Shown: piece by piece, positions 1-3,853 of the stretch | How positions within the stretch are numbered: the stretch's first letter is position 1 | Layout: each line of letters opens with the position of its first letter | From: Pseudomonadota bacterium | GTDB taxonomy: Bacteria; Bdellovibrionota; Bacteriovoracia; Bacteriovoracales; Bacteriovoracaceae | Direction of reading: 5' to 3' | DNA: 8,069 nt | Assembly (NCBI GenBank): GCA_023432655.1 | Contig: JAEYUK010000067.1 | Location: 1-8,069, forward strand | Notes under the pieces: model-generated | Seen by the model: the letters and a program-made list of their open reading frames with translations, nothing else | The model's database searches: none | What the model was told of the DNA's origin: nothing | Translations under genes and position numbers: made by a program

Positions 1-308
1 CATTCTAAGAGAAGGGTCTCCGGAAAACCACTAAGCTTTATTGGGAATAATACCCCGGTTCTCAGTGTCACTTTACCTCGCAAAAGAATTTAGGTGTTTT
101 AAATGGTTAAAAATTCATCACTCATTGATGGCATCATTAATGCTCGCTTTCACTTGCTAACTCGTCTTGTCCGAATGGACCGACGCCCTGAAAACACGAT
201 AAAAACACACACTTCCTGCACACTCTTAGTTAGCGCTAGTTTAAATTTGAATCATCACCTCGGTTTTTGCCGAGGTGATATTCTCTGTTTTGTGTTACAG
301 TCATCACT
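1..308. other. Intergenic/leader region with no confident gene
   Basis: No known RNA family or protein was recognised here. An open frame at 103-312 (69 codons, +) has a weak AGGTG at 92-96. Its TGA overlaps the ATG of the methyltransferase gene as ATGA (309-312), an arrangement typical of translational coupling. Its translation resembles no family I know and runs straight through the hairpin at 254-279, so I do not call it as a gene. Other structure: an 11-bp dyad TGATG-g-CATCA at 126-136 and the 8-bp palindrome TAGCGCTA at 231-238. The first three bases (CAT) could be a minus-strand start codon for a gene lying outside the window, but its upstream sequence offers only a poorly placed GGAGA. 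Confidence 0.4.
254..279 (+). terminator. Perfect 10-bp hairpin, intrinsic terminator or attenuator candidate
   Basis: ATCACCTCGG (254-263) pairs perfectly with CCGAGGTGAT (270-279) around a 6-nt loop TTTTTG. The downstream tract (ATTCTCTGTTTTGTG) is T-rich but not a clean T-run, so termination may be inefficient. It lies only 30 nt before the ATG of the methyltransferase gene on the same strand. It could end an upstream transcript or an unseen small RNA, or act as an attenuator for the downstream gene. Confidence 0.5.
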
Positions 309-1136
309 ATGAAAGAAATCCCAGAAATCCGTGATGGCCAATCTATTGAGTTACTAAAAGAACTTCATATCCTTACTCGCGATGGTAAGCTGAATCAGGA
401 CTCAAGGCGTAAGCTCAAGCAAGTTTATCACCTTTATAATTTCATTGAACCTTTGCTGAAAGAAGTGGCCCAAAACGAAAATCACCAATTGAGTCTCGTC
501 GATCACGGTGCAGGAAAGTCTTACTTAGGATTTATCCTTTATGATCTCTTCTTTAAGGCCCTCAAGCGTGGCGAGATCTTTGGTATCGAAACCCGCGAAG
601 AGCTTGTTCTGAAGTCACAGCAACTGGCATCAAGACTAAATTTTAACCGGATGAAGTTCTTAAACCTTTCTGTCGCTGAATCTACTACATCCAAAGAAGT
701 TCCTGAAACGGTAGATATTGTGACGGCCCTTCATGCCTGTGACACAGCTACCGATGACGCTATCAATTTCGCTCTCGAGAAAAAGGCCCGGTTCATGGTT
801 TTAGTGCCGTGCTGTCAGGCGGAAGTTGCTTCTGTTCTTAGAAAACATAAGGGCCAAAACCTTGGCCGAAGTGTTTTAACCGAAATGTGGCGTCACCCGA
901 TACATACCAGAGAGTTTGGAAGTCACCTCACAAACGTTCTACGCTGCCTCAAGCTTGAGTCTATGGGGTATCAGGTTACTGTCACCGAGCTCATCGGTTG
1001 GGAACACTCCATGAAAAATGAACTTATCATTGCTCAATATAAGGATTTACCCAAAGCGCATCCACGTAAGAGACTTGAAACTCTTCTCCATGAATTAAAT
1101 TTGGAAGATTTAAAATTTAGATTTTTAGATGAATAG
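309..1136 (+). CDS. Class I SAM-dependent methyltransferase (Methyltransf_32/PF13679-like)
   Basis: A 275-aa protein predicted to transfer a methyl group from S-adenosylmethionine to an unknown substrate in the cytoplasm. Motif I is visible as DHGAGKSYLGF (residues 65-75), the SAM-binding glycine loop. An acidic residue ends the next strand (GIE, E94). The segment LHACDTATDDAI (141-152) and the cysteine pair in VPCCQ (166-170) match the PF13679 pattern also found in METTL25/RRNAD1-type proteins. Residues 1-60 are helical and charged, with no signal peptide or membrane segment. ATG 309 is the only usable start, since the frame is closed by TGA at 276-278. No Shine-Dalgarno sequence precedes it; the start overlaps the stop of a 69-codon frame as ATGA, so coupled or weak initiation is possible. 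The substrate (RNA, protein or small molecule) cannot be read from the sequence. Family confidence is good, function confidence low. Confidence 0.85.
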   Translation: MKEIPEIRDGQSIELLKELHILTRDGKLNQDSRRKLKQVYHLYNFIEPLLKEVAQNENHQLSLVDHGAGKSYLGFILYDLFFKALKRGEIFGIETREELVLKSQQLASRLNFNRMKFLNLSVAESTTSKEVPETVDIVTALHACDTATDDAINFALEKKARFMVLVPCCQAEVASVLRKHKGQNLGRSVLTEMWRHPIHTREFGSHLTNVLRCLKLESMGYQVTVTELIGWEHSMKNELIIAQYKDLPKAHPRKRLETLLHELNLEDLKFRFLDE

Positions 1137-1160
1137 AAAGCCCAAAGGCTTTCTATTCAT
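1129..1160. terminator. Bidirectional terminator, perfect 14-bp stem over two stop codons
   Basis: ATGAATAGAAAGCC (1129-1142) pairs perfectly with GGCTTTCTATTCAT (1147-1160) around the loop CAAA. The stem contains the TAG stop of the methyltransferase gene (1134-1136, +) and, on the other arm, the TAG stop of the 65-aa gene (1153-1155, -). Neither side has a long T-run, but the symmetric position between two convergent genes fits shared termination. Confidence 0.65.
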
Positions 1161-1350
1161 ATTCGTACCAGATGGGCATTTTACTTACTTTGACTTCATG
1201 AGATTTGTTCACACAATTCATTTTGCCTTTTTCTAACTTACATTCTCTTTGTTCTTTAACGGGATAGAATGTTGCTCCTGGTTTACTTATCACTGTTCCT
1301 AAGAAAAGAATTCCGGCCACTGTCAGCAAATGATGCCTTCTAATTTTCAT
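1153..1350 (-). CDS. Small exported or membrane-anchored protein, unknown family
   Basis: A 65-aa protein that I do not recognise. Residues 1-7 are basic (MKIRRHH), followed by a hydrophobic stretch (about 8-22, LLTVAGILFLGTVIS) that would act as a signal peptide or signal anchor, leaving a tail of about 40 residues outside the cytoplasm. The tail has two cysteines (C37, C46) spaced so that a disulfide is possible, and it ends in an aromatic, acidic segment (WYEYE). AAGAGG at 1356-1361 stands 5 nt before the ATG, a good Shine-Dalgarno site. The gene follows the DUF1328 gene by only 24 bp on the same strand, so the two are probably one operon under the sigma-54 type promoter at 1598-1613. Transcription would end at the hairpin over its stop codon. 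Confidence 0.7.
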   Translation of the reverse strand: MKIRRHHLLTVAGILFLGTVISKPGATFYPVKEQRECKLEKGKMNCVNKSHEVKVSKMPIWYEYE

Positions 1351-1374
1351 TCAAACCTCTTTTAAATTTCTGAA

Positions 1375-1551
1375 TCATTTGACGATTTTTTTGCCGACCA
1401 CCATACTGGCGATAAAGCTAATCACCGCTAAGATAAGAAAAATAAAAAGAAGCGTTTTTCCGATATCAATGGATAAACCACCAACGCCGTTGGCCCCCAG
1501 GAGAATGGCCACCAATCCTAGAATGAAGAATGCAATTGCTGCTCTTAACAT
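1375..1551 (-). CDS. DUF1328 (YtjA-like) small membrane protein
   Basis: A 58-aa hydrophobic protein. It starts MLRAAIAFFILGLVAILLG and has two membrane segments (about 3-20 and 33-51) joined by a glycine-rich turn (GANGVGG, 19-25), with a basic end (GKKIVK). The N-terminal MLR, the central Gly-rich turn and the second helix starting GKTLLFIFLILAVISFI match the DUF1328/YtjA family, whose members are usually 50-60 aa, inner-membrane, and of unknown biochemical role, though often associated with stress-type small genes. GAGGAG at 1558-1563 lies 6 nt before the ATG. A good -24/-12 element at 1598-1613 predicts a transcript start near 1587 and a 36-nt leader. The 65-aa gene follows in the same direction after 24 bp. 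A plus-strand frame over the same bases is a shadow. Confidence 0.88.
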   Translation of the reverse strand: MLRAAIAFFILGLVAILLGANGVGGLSIDIGKTLLFIFLILAVISFIASMVVGKKIVK

Positions 1552-1597
1552 AACTTTCTCCTCGTCTGTTAGAATTCCTTTTACCCATCATTCCATT

Positions 1598-1613
1598 GGC
1601 ATATCTTGTGCCA
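1598..1613 (-). promoter_or_regulatory. Sigma-54 (-24/-12) promoter of the DUF1328 operon
   Basis: Read on the minus strand, TGGCACAAGATATGCC matches the sigma-54 consensus TGGCACG-N4-TTGCW. It has the full TGGCAC block, and the invariant GG and GC sit at exactly the required spacing; the main deviation is A for T at the start of the -12 block. The predicted start is near 1587, 36 nt before the ATG. The site is also an imperfect palindrome (TGGCA-N7-TGCCA, 1597-1613), so it could instead, or also, be a protein-binding dyad. Confidence 0.65.
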
Positions 1614-1729
1614 GAGAGAACTGAATTAAACTAACGAGATTACATCAATATTCAATATTCCAGGGGGCAGACTTCCTCCAACTCTTCACGTTAAATGTGG
1701 CTTTTTGTCTCTCAGAATGGGATGCAGTC
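1614..1729. other. Intergenic spacer with a short tandem repeat
   Basis: No gene is seen. CAATATT occurs twice in tandem (1646-1652 and 1653-1659), about 35-45 bp upstream of the DUF1328 sigma-54 element. Sigma-54 promoters often carry activator or DNA-bending sites here, but no known consensus (for example IHF) fits well. No convincing terminator for the 66-aa gene was found. Confidence 0.3.
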
Positions 1730-1930
1730 TTACTTCTTGGAATTAAGAAACTCCTTCACTAAAACCTTTTTATCCATCATACCCTTGGCCATATCATACC
1801 CTTTACCTAGATCGGCCCTAAGTTTAAGTAAATCATTTCGGATAACGTCATACTGACCCTTAAGATCGGTCAGTTTATAATTCACAGAGCTTTTTTTGTT
1901 TTTTTGCAAAGCTTTCGTTTTTGCGTTCAT
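1730..1930 (-). CDS. Small lysine-rich helical protein, sigma-54 controlled
   Basis: A 66-aa protein with no signal peptide or membrane segment, predicted mostly alpha-helical and strongly basic (many Lys, with a KNKKSS cluster near residues 10-15). The middle (about 18-50) has hydrophobic residues in heptad-like spacing (LTDLKGQYDVIRNDLLKLRADL), which suggests an amphipathic or coiled helix. This loosely resembles the helical part of small stress proteins of the DUF883/YqjD or YtxH kind, but it lacks their C-terminal membrane helix, so I do not assign a family. AAGGAG at 1938-1943 lies 7 nt before the ATG. A near-consensus sigma-54 element (1969-1984) predicts a start at about 1958 and a 28-nt leader. 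It is divergent from the CsbD-like gene and probably shares its regulation. Confidence 0.75.
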   Translation of the reverse strand: MNAKTKALQKNKKSSVNYKLTDLKGQYDVIRNDLLKLRADLGKGYDMAKGMMDKKVLVKEFLNSKK

Positions 1931-1968
1931 GTGACTTCTCCTTGATGTGTTTTCTCTCTCTTAGAAGT

Positions 1969-1984
1969 AGCAAGCTTAGTGCCA
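1969..1984 (-). promoter_or_regulatory. Sigma-54 promoter of the 66-aa gene
   Basis: The minus-strand sequence TGGCACTAAGCTTGCT matches TGGCAC-N5-TTGCT at every conserved position, with the correct GG-to-GC spacing. It is the best match in the window. The predicted start is near 1958, followed by an AAGGAG site and the ATG at 1930. Confidence 0.8.
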
Positions 1985-1989
1985 TGATT

Positions 1990-2005
1990 TGGCATGAGGG
2001 ATGCT
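1990..2005 (+). promoter_or_regulatory. Sigma-54 promoter of the CsbD-like gene
   Basis: TGGCATGAGGGATGCT matches TGGCACG-N4-TTGCW with T for C in the -24 block and A for T in the -12 block; GG and GC spacing is exact. The predicted start is near 2016, 21 nt before the ATG at 2037. It is only 5 bp from the divergent element at 1969-1984, and the upstream ATG at 2001 lies inside it. Confidence 0.75.
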
Positions 2006-2036
2006 TAAATATTTCTGTCGATGTCAGGGAGGCCAC

Positions 2037-2348
2037 ATGCTTAGTCCGGAACAGTTCGATCATAAATGGAAGGAAATAAAGTCAGGTTTTAGAAATGTCT
2101 GGGGTCAAATCAGCGAGGAGGAGTTGGAAAATAACAAAAACGATTTAACCAACTTATTTGGCTTGATCCAGGAAAGGTATCAGGAGTCTTTAGACGAGAT
2201 AAAATCAAAGTATAACCAACTCATGGATTCATTCGACAACAAAACTGATAAAGGTTTATCTCCAGACATAACTTCCTATGAGAGAAGACCACCTGGTTCA
2301 GAGGATTATCTTCGTGATTTTGATAGTGATCGGAATGCCAGACACTAG
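2037..2348 (+). CDS. CsbD-like general stress protein
   Basis: A protein of about 103 aa. Residues 1-55 match the CsbD family pattern: a start with Q-x-x-x-KWKEIKSG (compare Q-x-KGxWKQLKGK), then NVWGQISEEELE, an ND-L loop, and LIQERYQESLDEIKSKY, corresponding to the KIQERYG...A..EV segment. CsbD proteins are small, soluble and highly charged; they are induced under general stress in many bacteria and have no known biochemical activity. The C-terminal 35 residues (DKGLSPDITSYERRPPG...) are an extension beyond the usual 60-70 aa. I chose ATG 2037 rather than ATG 2001, because 2001 lies inside the -12 promoter element and before the predicted transcript start (2016), while 2037 has AGGGAGG at 2026-2032. 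The stop codon shares CTAG with the stop of the convergent protease gene. Confidence 0.85.
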   Translation: MLSPEQFDHKWKEIKSGFRNVWGQISEEELENNKNDLTNLFGLIQERYQESLDEIKSKYNQLMDSFDNKTDKGLSPDITSYERRPPGSEDYLRDFDSDRNARH

Positions 2349-3124
2349 TACTTTAAAAAGCTTCGAAAGAGTTTTACTTCGGTAGCAAAAGCATAGTCCG
2401 TAAGTTCTCTTCTCTCATTTAAGGGAAAATGACCGTCAATTTCGTCACTCACGGTAGATCCCCAAATCAGACCAGCAACCTCGCCATAAAAGTTCACAAG
2501 AGGACTCCCTGAATTCCCCTGGATTACCGGACAATAGCTCAACTGAAGTGAATTACCTTTCTTTGTGTAGGTGCAATTAAGTTCCGTAATGCGGGCATGA
2601 TAAAGAGTGAGATGGTCAATCACCCATGCGCTGAGGTTCTCGCCTAACTGGGCCTCCATCGTCGCAATTGGTAAGGTGGCAATATTGAGCTTGCGATCAA
2701 TTTCTAAGACTGAATAATCAATACCTTTATTTTTTAAAGGACCTGAATCTACCTTAGTCTGAATGATCTTTTGACAACGAACACTTTCATAACTGCTGCC
2801 ATTATAAATGGTTATATAAGTGTTTTTGCACTCTTCAGCGGTGGCGACGCAGTGGTTGTTTGTCACAATTCGATCATTACCATTTAAAAAGCCGCTACAA
2901 GTGGCCGAGTCTTTTTCATCAGCTGGGTTATAAATGAAGAGCCGGGCGAGTCCTTTGGGGCAATCCTTGTTATCCAGCGAAGCACACTCAAAACTCTGCT
3001 CTTTAAGAAGACTACTTAAGTCCTGTTCCTTGATGGTAATTCTCTTCCTTAAGCGCTGGGGCTCCCCACAAGAAGTTAACAGAGTTAATAACAAAAGAGT
3101 TAAGAGGAGTGAGACAGTTTTCAT
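2345..3124 (-). CDS. Trypsin-like (S1/V8-type) serine protease, predicted lipoprotein
   Basis: A 259-aa protein. Residues 1-18 form a lipoprotein signal peptide with lipobox LTSC, lipidated Cys19 and Gly at +2, which favours outer-membrane sorting under the usual Lol rule. The catalytic triad is readable: His91 in IVTNNHCV, Asp136 in KGIDYSVLEI, and Ser205 in QGNSGSPLVN. The chymotrypsin-fold oxyanion motif GNSGSP and the following GEVAGLIWG strand are intact, so activity is likely. Eight cysteines after the lipid Cys (47, 55, 76, 92, 99, 117, 184, 198) suggest disulfides outside the cytoplasm. No PDZ domain is present, unlike DegP/DegS. Substrate unknown. No Shine-Dalgarno site precedes the ATG, but a TAAAAT -10 box lies 6 nt before it, so the mRNA may be leaderless. 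It converges on the CsbD-like gene with a 4-bp overlap. Confidence 0.9.
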   Translation of the reverse strand: MKTVSLLLTLLLLTLLTSCGEPQRLRKRITIKEQDLSSLLKEQSFECASLDNKDCPKGLARLFIYNPADEKDSATCSGFLNGNDRIVTNNHCVATAEECKNTYITIYNGSSYESVRCQKIIQTKVDSGPLKNKGIDYSVLEIDRKLNIATLPIATMEAQLGENLSAWVIDHLTLYHARITELNCTYTKKGNSLQLSYCPVIQGNSGSPLVNFYGEVAGLIWGSTVSDEIDGHFPLNERRELTDYAFATEVKLFRSFLKY

Positions 3125-3130
3125 TGAGGT

Positions 3131-3136
3131 ATTTTA
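3131..3136 (-). promoter_or_regulatory. Candidate -10 box, possibly giving a leaderless mRNA
   Basis: On the minus strand TAAAAT (5 of 6 to TATAAT) ends 6 nt before the ATG at 3124. With the usual distance, transcription would begin at the A of the ATG. No matching -35 box was found 16-18 bp upstream, so this is tentative. Confidence 0.3.
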
Positions 3137-3161
3137 GTCCGTAGCTCATGAATAGGGTGCG

Positions 3162-3185
3162 GGCCGGGAATGTTTTATCCAGGCC
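3162..3185. promoter_or_regulatory. 24-bp dyad, candidate activator site
   Basis: The arms GGCC-g-GGA (3162-3169) and TCC-a-GGCC (3178-3185) pair at 7 of 8 positions around a centre near 3173.5. It lies between the divergent protease and 123-aa genes, about 65 bp before the predicted start of the latter. This would suit an enhancer-binding protein acting on the sigma-54 promoter at 3213-3228. No known consensus was recognised. Confidence 0.3.
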
Positions 3186-3212
3186 GTTTAAACTTTAGAC
3201 AGGGGCTTAGGC

Positions 3213-3228
3213 CGGCATGATTCCTGCT
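3213..3228 (+). promoter_or_regulatory. Sigma-54 promoter of the 123-aa gene
   Basis: CGGCATGATTCCTGCT matches TGGCACG-N4-TTGCW with exact GG-to-GC spacing; the deviations are C for the first T, T for C in the -24 block, and C for T in the -12 block. The predicted start is near 3239, 17 nt before the ATG, with the Shine-Dalgarno site in between. Confidence 0.7.
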
Positions 3229-3255
3229 AGTTATAACTCTAGTTAAGGAGGACTT

Positions 3256-3627
3256 ATGGTTTTTAATAAGCTTTTTACTTACGGAAAAGGTCTCGTAAAG
3301 AAGTCGTATACTTTATACGGGATTGGACGGGATATCTTTGACTACAGCCGCCTGGTGGTTAAAAACCGGTTACTCCAAAGTAAGCACAGTCGAGGAAAAT
3401 CTGAAGGTGGTCATAGTTCCAAAGATGCTCTATTGGCCCGGGAGAAGAATCGGCTAGAAATGGAAAAGAACTTCGTGGTGCCAGAGAGTGATACTTATTG
3501 GAAAACCAAGGCCCATGGACCTGATTACGTAGTAAAAGAAAATCTCTATGCGAAAAAAGAGACCTTAACTCAAAATTTTAATAGTAATAAAATGCAGAGG
3601 AATTTCGAAAATCACCAGGGGAATTAA
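3256..3627 (+). CDS. Hypothetical basic protein, sigma-54 controlled
   Basis: A 123-aa protein that I do not recognise. It is rich in Lys, Arg, Asn and Tyr, has no signal peptide and no clear membrane segment, and looks soluble. Residues 1-45 contain regularly spaced Gly, Tyr and basic residues (YGKGLVKKSYTLYGIGRDIFDYSRLVVK) that could form an amphipathic helix. Residues 46-75 are charged and Ser/Gly rich, probably flexible, and the C-terminus is Asn/Gln rich. AAGGAGG (3245-3251) lies 4 nt before the ATG, a strong translation start. It has its own -24/-12 promoter, like the other small genes here, so it probably responds to the same signal. It ends 3 bp before the 3' end of the convergent tRNA gene. 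No function is proposed. Confidence 0.75.
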   Translation: MVFNKLFTYGKGLVKKSYTLYGIGRDIFDYSRLVVKNRLLQSKHSRGKSEGGHSSKDALLAREKNRLEMEKNFVVPESDTYWKTKAHGPDYVVKENLYAKKETLTQNFNSNKMQRNFENHQGN

Positions 3628-3630
3628 AAA

Positions 3631-3707
3631 TGGCGCAACCGCTACGATTCGAACGTAGGACCTCCTGATTCGTAGTCAGGTGCTCTATCCAACTAAGCTA
3701 CGGCTGC
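3631..3707 (-). tRNA. tRNA-Arg(ACG)
   Basis: The 77-nt minus-strand sequence folds as a full cloverleaf. The acceptor is GCAGCCG/CGGTTGC (one G-T pair). The D arm is GCTT...GAGC. The anticodon stem is CCTGA/TCAGG with loop CTACGAA, giving anticodon ACG (plus-strand 3671-3673). The variable loop is AGGTC, and the T arm is CTACG/CGTAG with loop TTCGAAT. The discriminator is G and CCA is encoded (3631-3633). ACG, with A34 normally deaminated to inosine, reads CGU, CGC and CGA arginine codons. The two bases before the 5' end (GC) could pair with G73 and C74, extending the acceptor helix in the precursor. A T-run follows CCA directly. Confidence 0.96.
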
Positions 3708-3722
3708 GCTGAGTGAGACCAA

Positions 3723-3751
3723 TTTATAATGCAAAGTGGCCCAGTAATCAA
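3723..3751 (-). promoter_or_regulatory. Sigma-70 promoter of tRNA-Arg
   Basis: On the minus strand TTGATT (-35, 3746-3751) and TATAAA (-10, 3723-3728) are separated by 17 bp, an optimal spacing. The predicted start is 8-10 nt before the mature tRNA 5' end. A perfect 6-bp palindrome, TTTGAA-T-TTCAAA (3753-3765), lies directly upstream of the -35 and may be a regulator or UP-type site. Confidence 0.65.
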
Positions 3752-3853
3752 GTTTGAATTTCAAAGAATTTACGCGCCAGGCGTTATTTCATTGGGCCAT
3801 GCTCCCGATTTTCAATGAGGCCGGGTAGGTGAAAGCATGCCAAAATATTTGTC

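Noticed and set aside
1..25. Start of a minus-strand gene leaving the window (CAT at 1-3)
   Set aside because: Only the start codon would be visible, and the nearest GGAGA is too far away to support it.
103..312. 69-codon plus frame as a protein gene
   Set aside because: The translation resembles no protein family, crosses a perfect hairpin and has only a weak ribosome-binding site. It is kept as a leader hypothesis only.
1597..1612. Plus-direction sigma-54 promoter
   Set aside because: The palindrome matches in this direction too, but no gene with a start signal follows on the plus strand.
1379..1624. 81-codon plus frame
   Set aside because: It is the antisense shadow of the DUF1328 gene and covers its promoter. 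The minus frame matches a known family and has a strong ribosome-binding site.
1875..2063. 62-codon minus frame across the divergent promoters
   Set aside because: It covers two sigma-54 elements and the start of the CsbD-like gene, with low-complexity Lys/Glu content and no family match.
2934..3137. 67-codon plus frame opposite the protease signal peptide
   Set aside because: It is an antisense shadow of the protease gene, which has an intact catalytic triad and lipobox.
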